The notes under the pieces are model-generated. The model made no database searches. It saw only the letters and a program-made list of their open reading frames with translations, and was not told the origin of the DNA. 64,000 nt of DNA, taken from positions 13,817,015 through 13,881,014 of the forward strand of contig NC_019869.2 of assembly GCF_002234675.1 (NCBI RefSeq), written 5' to 3'. The stretch comes from Oryzias latipes (lineage: Eukaryota; Chordata; Actinopteri; Beloniformes; Adrianichthyidae). Of this stretch, positions 22,837 to 34,469 are shown one piece after another. Position numbers and translations under genes: made by a program. How positions within the stretch are numbered: position 1 is the stretch's first letter; the number at the start of each line of letters is the position of its first letter.

Positions 22837-23029
22837 TTTACATGACCTTTTACATGTATGTTGAGAATGTTGAACTGTTATCTCAGAACATAGCAGTGTA
22901 GCAGACCAAACGTCTAATACGGATTACTCAGCTTAGCAGTTCTTGTTTTGCACATATGAAATTTCAAACAAAACTCTATGTGTTGAAGAAAATATTTTTC
23001 ATTGTTTTAAGAAAAAAAAATGTTTCCTG

Positions 23030-23311
23030 GATTTCCCAGACCGAACGGTACCACGGCTACCTCTTGAAGCTCATCAAAAAATTGCAAAGCGTGTGCAAAG
23101 CAGTAATCAAATCAAAAGGTGGCTACTATGAAGAACCTACAATACTACGACATATTTTCAGTTGTTTCACACTTTTTTAATGTGTATATAATTCCACATG
23201 TGTTAATTCATAGTTTTGATGCCTTCAGTGGGAATCTACAATTTTCAAAGTCATGAAAATAAAGAAAACTCTTTGAAAGAGAAGGTGTGTCCAAACCTTT
23301 GGTCTGTACTG
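23030..23311 (+). mobile_element. 3' end of a Tc1-like element
   Basis: A frame ending KAVIKSKGGYYEE resembles the Tc1 transposase C-terminus (AVI-AKGG-x-x-x-E). It is followed by the usual 3' UTR phrases TTCATAGTTTTGATGCCTTC and TCATGAAAATAAAGAAAAC and the terminal GGTGTGTCCAAACCTTTGGTCTGTACTG in pieces, ending at a TA (23312-23313). The 5' part is absent. Confidence 0.65.
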
Positions 23312-23714
23312 TATATATGTGAGTGCGTGTGTATTTATACGTATGTTAGTAGATCTTTTCGACTGTTAGAGAAAAGCAGATTTTTAAGGTAATTCAAAAT
23401 AAAATTCTGATTTAAATTGATAAATTTAAATGGAATATAGTTATTATGATAAAAACCTCCTCTGTCATTTTCCCTCAACAGCTTGTTAAATTGGACCCAT
23501 GTGTTTATAGTTGTCATGCCAACAGCATCACATAGCATAGCGTACCAACCACAGAAACCCTCCATGAGTGTTCTGTTAGAGGTTTATTTACAGTGACTGA
23601 CCAGTCTCGGACCAGTCAAGGAAAAATAAACCACATTAGCAGCTACATCCACGGTTAGGAGTCTGACGCTGAGCACTCACATCTTTCTGAAGAATAGGAG
23701 AAAGAAAAATGCCA

Positions 23715-24541
23715 GGGCTATGTCCAAATTCCTTCCCTAACTGCTAAATATTATATAGCACGGGACTGTCTAATGCCCTAGCTTTTACTAGCACTTCAGA
23801 CATCATGCTCACTATTTTTATCTTCTTAAACGGCAAATATGACATCACAGATTTCACAAAGTGAAAATCTAATCAATATGAGTGTTTTTTACGCTAGTTT
23901 ATTTTTAAAAAACTGCATTAAACAAATTTTTCTCCACAAAAATTATTCAAACGTAATGCATTGCAGTCTATATTCGCCAATCTAGTGTCACGGTGCCCCC
24001 GGCTGACTCCTCCTCCTCATCAGCTACACCTGTTGCCTCCAGCTGCACCTCCTCATCCTCGTCTGGCCGCAGGCTCTTAAGGAGACCACGGACCTGCAAT
24101 CAACGCTAGTTCGTTGTACTTCCACGGATTACATCTCCGTTTGGACCCTTCTGGTGACTGCTCTCGTCTCGCTGTTCACGTTCCGGTCGCTCCTCTGGAT
24201 ATCCACTTTGGATTCACCGGTTGACGCCGCCAAGACCCTCCAACCACCTCCGTTACCTACCACAGGAAACCTGGGACTCAGCTTCATCCCCGCTGCCACA
24301 TTAAAACCAGTTACACTTACCTATCTGCTTGTCTTGCGTCCTTCCGGGTTCCAGCACTTGAGTCTGCCTTAGCCTGCTAGCCATGACATCTAGTGATCGA
24401 TGCACACTGGTTTTTCGCAGAGGCTGCTGGGAAATTTCTGGGGCACTCGGTTTTTTGTAGACTCAGACAACACAAAAAAATGGCGAACGCTCTATCTAGT
24501 ACACTATGTAGGGAGTAGTGAAAGAATTTGGACCCAGCCCA
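23715..24541. mobile_element. TIR element interrupted by a solo LTR
   Basis: Left end CAGGGCTATGTCCAAATTCC; right end, on the other strand, GGGCTGGGTCCAAATTCTTT followed by CACTACTCCCTACATAGTG. This is a hAT-like non-autonomous family known from fish by its CTATATAGTGCACTATGTAG-like interior. Without the LTR inserted at 23981-24393 it would be about 0.41 kb. No clear target duplication remains. Confidence 0.6.
23986..24388 (+). mobile_element. solo LTR (403 bp) with 5-bp target duplication
   Basis: It begins TGTCACGGTGCC and ends CTAGCCATGACA, so TGTCA/TGACA are the inverted ends. TCTAG flanks it on both sides (23981-23985 and 24389-24393). It is far richer in C and CpG than its surroundings. 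ATTAAA at 24300-24305 could be the LTR polyadenylation signal. There is no internal coding region, so two LTRs recombined. Family is probably Ty3/gypsy-like from the 5-bp duplication and terminal TG..CA, but this is not certain. Confidence 0.8.
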
Positions 24542-24589
24542 TATCTGTGGCCTTTAGTTTAGTGGGAACAAGCATGTACAGAAACTTTT

Positions 24590-24735
24590 GTATCAGAGGA
24601 TATTTGATTGACCGTTCTGCATGTCAATCAAGTGACATACTTCATGGAAAGGATGATGACTGACTGATGGCAATTATTTTATACTTAGTTTTTGTTGATT
24701 TATTTTTGATGGTCCCTCACTTTGGGAACCCCTGG
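24590..24735. repeat. hAT-like element end (related to 40312-40520)
   Basis: The phrase GATTGACCGTTCTGCATGTC, CAATCAAGTGACATA is shared with 40.3 kb (GATTGGCCGTTCTCCATGTC, CAATCACGTGACATA). The right end GGTCCCTCACTTTGGGAACC, CCTGG is the complement of the CAGGGGTTCCCAAAGT hAT terminus. Confidence 0.45.
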
Positions 24736-24739
24736 ATTA

Positions 24740-26385
24740 AGGAAATGTAATCTGTTGGTATATGGTTGGAAGGAAAACTGTTGGCTTTTGGGGAACAGCA
24801 ACGTGGTATCTGATCTCACACAGCGCAAAAAGGGGGGGGGGGGGGTCGTCCAATCTCTGTGCCCACAGTGTGGGTTCAGCTCCTTTTGTCATGGACAATG
24901 ATTTTTTATACATTTTCTTTTTTCTGTTCTGCGGGTTCACTTAATTCCACTGTTATTGTGTACCCTTTACTAATTCCATTAAGTTTGGCTTCCTGTCTTC
25001 ACACCAGGTTCCTTTCGCTGATTGCAGTGTGACAAGCAATGAAAATAAATGAGATTTTGTTGATAGAAATGCCATCATCCATCACGGACATCAACCTTTT
25101 CTTTATTGATTCTGTTAATGATTCTTGACCCTGTTTTCTCTGACAGGACACACACACAAACACACAGAGGCTTTCATCAACACTGACAATAATAATACTT
25201 GACCCTTTTCTAATTGATCAACCTCCCTGACATGAAGAAACGTGGTTCAGCAAGACTCTATGGAGTCCTGTTTGTGCCAAATCTTTTAAGCAGCACCTTT
25301 TGTTAATTATTAAAAAAGGAAAAACTTGCAAGGGAAACATTTCTATTAATAGGGCGAATTAATGTTTCTACAAATGCAAACATAAATTTTATATCATTGC
25401 TTTAAGTTCCAACCATGTTTTGTTTCATTCCAACATTGTTTTGTTGTTTGTTTTCAGCTTCACTGCTGTCCGCTTACTGTATGAAAAACTTTCTCTGTAG
25501 GACCCAAAATTCCAGAGACCAGACTTGCGATGGAAACTCTAAAGGTTGGTCCGTCCGTGGTGCGTCTCTGTTCCATTGACGCAAAGAAATAGAATGTCCC
25601 TTAATCAAAGTGTTTACATCGCCTCTGTCATTTCTGCAGTCCACATCTGTCTCTCTGCACTGCAGTGCAAGCTTTACCCAGAAGTTCTTGTTCCAGACCG
25701 ATTACGTGTTAATTTTGCATACTTTCAAAAGGAACGACCTTGGGAGAATTAAAGGCAGGCAGTTCAGCAGTGTGTTTACATGTTTACACCTTCCTTGTGG
25801 ACAGTTCAGCCCAATTAACTCACCTGTTCCGTGACCTACGAAAAGAACCAGGTGTGTGCTCTACGTCCTCTTCATCCATTTCCATTTGTCGCCACACCCT
25901 AACTACGTTAGGGGTAGTTTTATACCCGAAGATTTTATGGAAGATCTTGTTTTATTGTATCTGAATGGAGCTTTATGCCAAACTAAAAGAAAAATCTTAA
26001 ATAAAATCTTAAATAAAGCTTTCTCACTGCACAAGTTATCTGACTGAAATGGACTTATTGCTAAAAATGATGCCAGGACTCCAGCTCTAACAAAATGGAC
26101 AAAAGAGCAAAAAAAACTGAACAATTTGCCTTTTTATTTCTTCTTTTTTAATATTCCCAGGCTACGTTTGTTTTGTTCTGCAGCATTTTCATATTTATAT
26201 AATTTTAAAAGAATATATTTTTTTGGAGAGCAAAACATTAAACAGTATTTTATAAGGTTTACCTTGACTTATTCTGGATTTACATTGCTGTTCTTAATTC
26301 ATGTTTAATTTTTAAATGGAAAGGTTGAAAAGTTTAAAAGTTTAAAAAGTTTAGCTTTAGCATTTTTAATAAGTATTTATCTTGT
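24740..26385. other. no gene seen
   Basis: A run of about 15 G sits near 24832-24846. A TTCTCTGTAG acceptor-like site near 25500 has no convincing exon behind it. The rest is AT-rich. Confidence 0.4.
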
Positions 26386-26389
26386 TCAG

Positions 26390-26935
26390 CCCGCAACCAA
26401 AAGTGTGTTTTGGATTTAGACCCACTGTGTTTAGAAAATTCATGCATTTTTGTGTAAAATGGCTAGATAAAAGTAGGGAACACAAAAGGATGTCGTCAAA
26501 TGGTGTGTGTGCTCCGCCTTTTGCTCCTTGTGGGTGCCGCCCATTTCATGAAGGCATCCTAGAACCGATCTCGTGGCGCGTGTGCGTTTCGCCCACGAAG
26601 TTGGGAACGTGGATGTGTATATGAAAAAAAGCCCTTTGCCTGATCACCGCTAGCTCTCTGGAGAAAGTGGGTGTGTTTGTGTTAGCCTGGGGTGGTGCTG
26701 GTGGTGCAGAATCTTCCTGGAAGGGGCTGTTCCTCACTTTGTGACATTACTTGAGAACCCACTTGTTTTCATGGGTTGGGAGGAGCTTGTGCTCAGGGAG
26801 CTGAGTTTTAGTGGAATGCTCAGAAATGTGTGAACAGATCAAAATACCACTTTTTTCGTGAGGAATTAACATTAAAACAAACTCAGAAGCTCAAAAAGTT
26901 GGTTTTGCATGTAATATAGGCACTTTAAGTAGATG
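26390..26935. repeat. unclassified interspersed repeat
   Basis: It contains phrases I associate with repeated fish DNA, such as AGAATCTTCCTGGAAGGGGC and an end reading GTAATATAGGCACTTTAAG, and is more GC-rich than its flanks. There is no second copy in this window to prove it, and the borders are approximate. Confidence 0.3.
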
Positions 26936-26939
26936 GAAG

Positions 26940-28950
26940 GGACAGTTTTAATGTCTGTCCTTTTCTGAACATCGTCAGGTTGGATGGAGTAAATGCCAAT
27001 CATTGTGTCCATTGCACTTCAACCTTCAGTTTGATCCAGTTGCAAATTTTTTTCCACAAGTTATTTTCCTTAGTTGTGTCTCTTTTACACTGAAGTTTAT
27101 CTTTTAATTTATTATGAGTTATTTTTTTTTAAATTTATGTATTTTTTAAGAGCCATTAACATTTAGAAAACTTGGATCTTCAGTTGGAGATCTTGACCAA
27201 GTAGCCTAAAGCTGAACCGAATAAGTTCTCTATGTTTGTCATTGGAAACTTGTATGATCCCAGTTTCTTCTTAATTATTTTATTAAAATTTAGCTCCACA
27301 CATAATAATGCATCTCCGACCCTTCTTAGGCCTGTGGACTGCTTCTTATTAGAACCCCATTGATCTGCATCTTGGAGCAATGCCTCAAAAGTGCATGCTG
27401 GCAGATGATGACAGCTTTATTAGAGCAACAAGGTGAATCAGCTGCTCTGCTGCATCCTGAGACCCATGAGAGCTGAACCTCAGATTGAGCTCATCACAGT
27501 TAGCTGGGGATCAATTTAAGAGCCCAGTTTTAAAGGTGATTGATTTGTTTTGAGCAGTGGGGATAATGCTCACAGATAAATATGAGCTGAGGGATTGCCG
27601 TTTGTGGAGTGTTTACGCTCTTGACATCAAACTTATGGCAGGCCTAGAAACATTTAATATCCCAACTTCTGGTCTTTTTTGATAAATGTATATTATGGCT
27701 GTGTATAGGCAAGAGTTTGAGTTTGGGTAAAGGAGAGCGCTTTAATGTGGCTAAGAAGCTTAATTTCCATGACAGCCTGCACTGCAGCTGCAGCTCCGCT
27801 TTCTCACACGCAAAAGTAAACTGGTATTTCACCGCTCAGCGCCACGGCGTTGGCCTTTTTTCACACTGTTGTACACATCACTCTGATCCATCAGGTTGCT
27901 GAACTAGAATCTAGTGGTGTGAGGTTCTGCAGAACTTTGGCCCGCTTTGCCGACAGCCTTTTGACCGATGCTCCGTGCATTATCCGCTGCACATCTGCGG
28001 TGCTTCACTCGTTCTTATCTGAGCTGCTACAAAGCGCCGCAATCTGTGTTTTTATATGATACTGGCAGCAACATGGCCCAGAGTGTTGGTTCGGTACTCA
28101 TCCTTAGTAAAAACTAAATAGTACATGTCTTATAACAACAAAACAAGCTGCTTCCTTCTGAGATCTTGGAGTTGTTTTGTGTAGAGCTGCTCAGTGTGCT
28201 CTACTGCAAACTAGCGGTCAGAGGTTTAAGTGGAAAACAAGAGTCAGACACTGAAGGACGCTTATAAATAATGAAATAAATATCGTTCTGGAAGCATTTT
28301 GAATCGATACAAAAATCGCTAAATGAAATATCACCATATATCAACAAATCGATTTTTTCAAACACCCAAAATGTGTATCATAAAAAATAATGTTTGCTTT
28401 CAATAAACGTGGAATCCAAATAGTCATGGAAGTTGTAGGAAACTAGTCACCAACAGACCTTGACCCCAGTCATTGCAGTAATCCATCCATCATTACACTA
28501 ATGTATTAATATTTTAGAACAATTTGTTATGGCCTGCATCAGTCGTGGATTGCAAACACCAGATTTTTTTCACAATGATCCGAAAACAACAACTGCAAAA
28601 GGTCCCTAAAGGAAAAAGCCCAATCAGACATTTAAAGTGAGTAGCACCAGGAAAAAACAGACACACTAGACATGGCTGCAAAATCTTCTATATTGTTACT
28701 GGTATGATATTCTGGACTGCATTTTTTTCCCCAATTCTTAGTTCCTGCTGCACGTTCAAGCAAAGTTTTGACCCCCACATCATTCTCAAACACTGTAAAA
28801 CAAAATTGTGTGCATAGTGAATCCCCCTCCTACCCTCCCGTAGAAAAAAAAGATGACATCACCACAGGAGAATCCATCAAAAAAACAATGAGGTCATCAT
28901 CTCTTTCTTTAATTCTACTAATGGAACTAAAACACTTTAATACAGGACTT
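26940..28950. other. no gene seen
   Basis: AT-rich, without supported exons or named repeats; a few medium-length frames show no domain features. Confidence 0.4.
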
Positions 28951-29331
28951 GTTGGCTCATGCTGAATGAAACCATATAACTTACGATATGAACCTATTAG
29001 AAATACAAAAGGCTTTCAGCTCTCATCTGTCAGCTCAGCTGTTGGACAGGACAAGTTAAAAGTAAAAAGATTTAAAAAAAAAGAAATGTGGGTGTGGTTT
29101 GCAAAAAACCTCAGTTACCAAGAAAATCCCAAAAATGTACTTCTGTCGATTTAAAAAAAAATTACAACCAAGCAGACTCGTGAACATAATAGACTATGCC
29201 ACCATTAAAAACCAGGAAATGACCATACTATCGTTGGATGGTGAAAAAGCTTTTGACAGAGTCAACTGGAAGTTCCTTATTACTGCCCTCCATAAATTTG
29301 GGCTTGGAGAATCATTCATCAATTGGAGTAA

Positions 29332-29526
29332 CCCTTGTGCTATCCTAGGCACTTTAACATTGGGAGTTGGGTCATCTAGACCCACGCTGAACCTTTTTTC
29401 TTCAATGATTTGTGAACCTCACTGGTTTCCATGGGTCACATGTAAACTTTCCACCTTTATCCATCTGTGTCATGGTAGGGAGAACACGCCAATGCAAGCG
29501 TGGGGTCATCTAAGATAGCACAAGGG
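29332..29526 (+). mobile_element. piggyBac-like MITE, copy e, inside LINE ORF2
   Basis: CCCTTGTGCTATCCTAGG at the left, GATAGCACAAGGG at the right, flanked by GTAA and TTAG (degenerate TTAA). Removing the element and one target copy restores an L1-like reading through the insertion point, so it is a clean insertion into the LINE. Confidence 0.75.
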
Positions 29527-30677
29527 TTAGAATATTATATCACAACCCCAATGCATCAGTCAGAACTAATAAACAGACTTCCAACAGGTTTTTTCTCGGA
29601 AGAGGAACAAAGAAAGGGTTGCCCACTCTCCCCCTCCCTTTTTGCTATATTTATTGAGCCTCTAGCTGCAGCAATAAGACAGCATGAGAGCAGTAAAGGA
29701 ATTAAAAGCAAAAACAGCCGTCATAAAATTAGTCTCTTTGCAGATGACATATTACTGTTTTTTAAATAATTCATGCTTTGTAAATGAAACAGCAACAATT
29801 ATTAATGAATTCTCCTCCATATCAGACTACTGAATTAATTGGAATAAATCTGTTTTATTACCACTTAACAGCAATGCGGAGCAAAGACTCTCGATACCAG
29901 TCAAATCAGGCAATATCAAACATCAAACATCTAGGTATTTATTTTTCCACCAAATTATCAGAACTGGTGCAGCTAAACCACACCCCATTACTGAAAAGCA
30001 TACGGGGCGATCTAACACGCTGGGTCAATCTGCCTTTGTCCCTCATGAGCAAGGTAGCCACGGTTAAAATGAAAATCGTACCCAAAGTTAATTATCTCTT
30101 CTCAATGATCCCCACACAACCGGCACTAAAATGGTTCAAAACATTAGACTCACCCATATCGAGCTTTTTATGGAACAATAAACCTGCAAGAATTAGTCTA
30201 AAAACTTTAAAATCTGCAAAAAGCTGTAGAGTCTTAGAATTCCTTAACTTTTACAAATACTTTCTTGCAAATAAATTAAAATACATATTAAAATGGTTAA
30301 AAAATAATCCAGAAACCAACTCATGGTTAAACTTGGAACAGGCGTTATGTGGAAAGATCAACCTGTCAGATCTACCATTTATTAGCCAAACAGTTAAAAA
30401 ACAACACTGTTTCCAAAGTATTAATGTAAACGCCACTTTAACAGCCTGGTGGGAATTTCTCAAAATATCAAAATCGTCAATTCATCCGTGCAAAATGACA
30501 CCCATCTGGAACAACCCGGACATCCTCATAAACAAAAAAAAGGTTACACTTCCCAACTTGGCAAGCAGGGGGCGTAACACTACTAGAGCACTTAATTATT
30601 GATAGAAGATTCATAACACCCCAGGAACTTCAAGACAAACATGGAATAAATAACTTCTTGGAATATCAGCAACTTAA

Positions 30678-30882
30678 CCCTTGGGCTATCTTATATGACC
30701 CCACCCTTATTTTGACGTGTTATTCCTACCATGACAAAGGTGGATAAAGGTGGAAAGATTTCATGTAATCCATAGACACCAGTGAAGATCACAAATCAAT
30801 GAAGAAAAAAGGTTCAGCGCACTGTCTAGTGGGTCTACATGACCCAACTCCCAAAATGAAATTTCCTAGGATAGCAAAAGGG
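30678..30882 (-). mobile_element. piggyBac-like MITE, copy f, inside LINE ORF2
   Basis: TTAA (30674-30677) then CCCTTGGGCTATC; right end GATAGCAAAAGGG followed by TTAC. The body matches copies a, c and d. It is nested in the same LINE as copy e, in the opposite orientation. Confidence 0.75.
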
Positions 30883-31596
30883 TTACATCTATTATTACTA
30901 AAAAAGTTCAGAGACAACGATTTAAAGCTACCAGAAGTAGTTACCTCTCTGATTAATTTTTCAATGAATAAAACTCTCTCCAAAATATACAAACTCTTAT
31001 GCAACCTAGATAATATTTCACTTCCAATAACAAAATGGGATGCAGATTTGAGCATCAGCACAGATGAAAGCTTCTGGTCAGAACTTTGTCTAAACACCTT
31101 TAAGCTGACAAAAAGTCCAAACTTGCAGCTAATCCATTTCAATACTCTTCACAGATTTCACTACACTGGACAGAGGATGTTCAAGTTGGGTCTCAGTAAC
31201 TCAGACATTTGGGAGCACTGTGATGGTAATCTACCCGACAGTTACATGCATGCACTTTGGTTCTGCACACCTGTCCAGGCTCTCTGGCAACAGGTATGTG
31301 CTGATCTATCAGTCTGGCCTAAGATTTCAATCACAGCTTCACCGTCACTTTGCGTGCTTGGTGACATGAGTGCCATCGATATAGAAGGAGCATTAGTATC
31401 TATCATTTTCATAACTCTTTGTATTGCTAAAAAAACAATTTTAATAACTTGGAAAAACAAGAAATATATTAATATAAGTCAATACAGAAATCTGCTGTGT
31501 GATCATATCAGCTTGGAAAAAATGTCAGCCCAAAGTTCAAGTAACTTTGAAAGAATTCAGTCTCTCTGGTCTCCTATAGCTAACTCCATGACTTAG

Positions 31597-31900
31597 GGGG
31601 TGGGGGACCTGGTCGTCGCTGCTCCTTGTCTTTCTGCTGTGGTTCGGGGTGGGGGTTGGGGCCTTCCGGTGCCCGGTGGGGGGCGGTGGGGACTCCATTA
31701 GTCGGGGGGTTGTGTGTGGTGCCTGGGTGGGGCAGGCTAGGGCGCTGCGCGGTCTTCCAGGCTCGGGTGTGGGGGGAGTATGGTGGGGGAGGTTTAGTGG
31801 TGGTGTGGCTTGGCTTGGGGTTGGTCTTTTTGCCTGTGATGGGGGGGGGGGGTTGGCGGGGGCCCTTCTCGAGGGGGGGGGGGGGTTCCGGCGGCGCTGG
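31597..31900 (+). repeat. G-rich LINE 3' UTR
   Basis: Long runs of G (up to about 12) separated by T, C or A, directly after the ORF2 stop. G-rich 3' UTRs are known from L1 elements. Frames in this stretch (glycine/valine-rich) are artefacts of composition. Confidence 0.7.
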
Positions 31901-32119
31901 ATGGGCTTCCCATCTGCACCTGGGCCAATTTTAACTGCACCCCCTTAGTACACACTCCCTTTCACTCCTCAAAATATATATTCCAACATAGACACACACA
32001 TGCACACACACTTTCACAAACATACACGTTTGACAAGGAAGGTGGGACCTAGGACTATATGTCCCCCACCCCATCCCTGGTAGGGGGTACTGGTAGGGGG
32101 GGAATTTGAGCAAATATTT

Positions 32120-33580
32120 AACAAACGGGGAATAATGTTGGGATAATGTATATAAGTTATCTCATATTTGCTTTTATGCATTACCTAGATATATAGGTGA
32201 AATAATAATGTTTGGAGAAGTGTGTGTCTAACTCTGTTTCACAGGAAGGTGGAGGTGAAACCCTTGTGGGAAACCAACTATCTTTGCGTCTTCCCAGCAT
32301 CCTCCTGAGAACTTGCAGGTTTGCTGTGTCTAGAATCAATCGAAGGACACTGTGTTAGTTATCCGTAAGAAAAGGCTTTGCAGGTCTGAAGATGATGTAG
32401 GAAGACAGTAACAGATAGACATGTCGTAATTAATGTTTTCTAATCATGCTGCAGCTGTGTTTTAATTGCCCCCGCCCTTTAGAGCACAGCGCATGTGTAA
32501 CTTAGGGAACACCCAAAAAATGTAATAATGGAGGGGAGCGACAGAATATGCACCAGAGTGGAGAAAGATTATTGCTGGGTATGACCTCTATGCGCTCTCC
32601 TCGTAAAAGGTAACTTGATCTGTTGTCTTTCTTTCCTTATGTTGTTATTCTAATGTTGTAGGTTGTTTTAACCCAAGAATTATTTAAAGAAAAAAAGCTA
32701 TTTTCTATTAATTTCTGGTTTTCGAAAAATGCAGAGAGGGTTTGCCAACTTTGGGTTGTGCAGGAGATGAAAGGTATGACGGGTTAAATTGGGTTTTCAA
32801 ATGAAAATCTGTCCCTTGGAGAAATTTACATCTCTATTTCTCTCCTTCATCGTGCCTCTTCTGGATTCATGAGATCTCAAGGAGAGTACGTGGAATACAG
32901 AAGGGCAAAAAAGAGATCTTCTCTTACATAATAATTTATCCTGTGGCTGGTGCGGCTCAAGGTCATGGCCTTCCAACACCTGGGTTTAGGCGTTGCTCAG
33001 ACATGTGCTAATGAAGACACAAACTGAAGCCAGCTGTGGAGCAGGTGGTCCAAAAGGTCTGTTGTAAACAGTTTCACTTGGGAATGAATGGCTTGTCGTT
33101 TACATGAGAGGCAGAGGCATATGTTGTGTAGGGCTGAAAAGTGAAGGTAACACTCTGACCTAGTGAACCAATAAATATTAATCAGGGTTCTTTCCTGTGA
33201 GAGGAAAAGGACTTCAGTAAAAAATAAAAAAGCAGGGAAGCAGGGATGCGTATTGAGGCTAATGCAGGAATAAAATGTGTTTCTTTTTGCTGTTTTGAGG
33301 CTTATTCTCCAAACTACTTCCATCTTAACAATTAAAACACCCTTCCCTGGACTCAACCCTGTGGTGAGAGCTCTGAATTTACTCCCAAACATTCTGAAGT
33401 GGACCCTTTTCTCACAGCTTGCTTCTGACAGTGTCACTGACCATGGTGCTGAAACTGAAAGCAGCATTTAGAACTAAACCCTTTTTGTGGTCCAGCTGCT
33501 TTTTGGAAACTAATGCAACTGTTTTATGGAAAAGCTGACAATCCAATGGCAGACCCACAACTTAGATTGTATTTTCCTTA
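32120..33580. other. no gene seen
   Basis: There is no coding exon with good splice sites. A donor-like AAAAGGTAACTTG near 32606 follows a short ORF but has nothing else to support it. Confidence 0.4.
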
Positions 33581-33586
33581 AAAACC

Positions 33587-33660
33587 CACTCCGATGAAAA
33601 AGAGGCTTTTGGTGTTTTTAACACGTTCTTGTGGCATTTTTAGTAATATATCTGTGAAAA
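33587..33660 (-). repeat. fragment D (end) of the P2X7-like TIR repeat
   Basis: CACTCCGATGAAAA, GTGTTTTTAACACGTTCTTG and TGGCATTTTT match the outer end of copy C and the complement of the right ends of copies A and B. Only the terminal ~75 bases can be aligned. Confidence 0.5.
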
Positions 33661-34266
33661 ATATTGGTAAGAAAGTGAGATGCACAGTAGAATAGTTATG
33701 TGTTTTCTACGTATTTTTTTCTTCACTTCTCCCCCCAAAAATGTCCAGATAGTTGATTCATTTAAATATATTAACCGGTCTAAACATTTTTATTGAGTAT
33801 AAAGCAGAGAAAAAATTAAGCAAATTTAATTTATCATTCCACACAAGGTGAAAAAAAGCACACAGCTTTTTGACACAAGACTAATGGCTCTTGTAAAAAA
33901 TGAAGCTCTTTATAAATAATAAACAACGAAATGTGCAAAGAAACAAATAAATAAAAACTGGTTTGATCTAAAAAAAAAAGAACAGGTGGAGTGTGATCTC
34001 TGTATAATAGTAAATTGTGGTTCCTCTGATATATTAATTGAAAATTAACCTAAAGTAGGTTTAATGGTTATGAGTTAAATATAAAAAATGTTGTTTTTCT
34101 TAGAAAAGCTAAACTTTATAGCCTGAAAAAAACTAATAAAGAATAACTCTGAGAACAGCGTATTGTAAACTATTAACATTTTATCTTAACTGAACCTAAA
34201 ATTTATTTGTACCAAACCTTATATGTGACATGTCTTTTCTTATTATACATTTTGGCTTTTGGTGTT

Positions 34267-34464
34267 CCCTTGTGCTATCCTAGGCGCTTTAACGTTGGTT
34301 CATCTAGACCCACTAGACAGTGCACTGAACCTTTTTTCTTCAATGATTTGTGATCTTCACTGGTGTCCATGGATTCCATGAAATCTTTCCACCTTTATCC
34401 ACCTTTGTCATGGTAGGGAGAACAAGTCAATGTAAGGGTGGGGTCATCTAAGATAACACAAGGG
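34267..34464 (+). mobile_element. piggyBac-like MITE, copy g
   Basis: Left CCCTTGTGCTATCCTAGG, right GATAACACAAGGG followed by TTAA (34465-34468). The left target site is degenerate (TGTT). The body is a near match to copies b and e. Confidence 0.7.
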
Positions 34465-34469
34465 TTAAA

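Larger units (their letters stand above)
29160..31596 (+). pseudogene. LINE ORF2 (reverse transcriptase) remnant
   Basis: In order: RT fingers/palm (SLDGEKAFDRV, 29.2 kb), a nested MITE (29332-29526), the GCPLSPSLF block and SLFADDILLFF (about 29.6-29.77 kb), the post-RT region (29.9-30.6 kb), a second MITE (30678-30882), and the C-terminal region to the stop at 31596. At least one frameshift separates the block upstream of GCPLSP from it, and stops occur after FADDILLFFK. No functional protein. Confidence 0.75.
28960..32115 (+). mobile_element. decayed L1-type LINE with two nested MITEs and G-rich 3' UTR
   Basis: ORF2 parts run from about 29160 to 31596: reverse transcriptase blocks LSLDGEKAFDRVNWKFL and GCPLSPSLFAIFIEPLAAAI, the FADD catalytic box, the template/thumb part (LGIYFSTKLSEL...), and the C-terminal cysteine motif WEHCDGNLPDSYMHALWFC. 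The endonuclease domain is gone. A very G-rich 3' UTR follows (31597-31900), then AGGAAGGTGGGACCTAGGAC and CCCCATCCCTGGTAGGGGG, which recur at 38.07-38.12 kb. A short segment upstream (29010-29045) also recurs at 39.4 kb, so the LINE may extend left of the RT with an internal deletion. Frames are shifted and broken. Confidence 0.75.

Noticed and set aside
24154..24372. 72-codon + strand frame, possible gene
   Set aside because: Lies entirely in the solo LTR, which has clear borders and a target duplication.
25497..25545. Short internal exon behind a TTCTCTGTAG acceptor
   Set aside because: The donor side (AAAGGTTGGT) is poor and the 40-bp piece has no protein similarity or partner exons.
31626..31948. 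Two glycine-rich + strand frames of about 100 codons
   Set aside because: They are produced by the G-rich LINE 3' UTR.
32550..32615. Short exon with ATG and GTAACT donor
   Set aside because: No CpG island, no acceptor partner and an in-frame stop at once after the donor; not enough to support.
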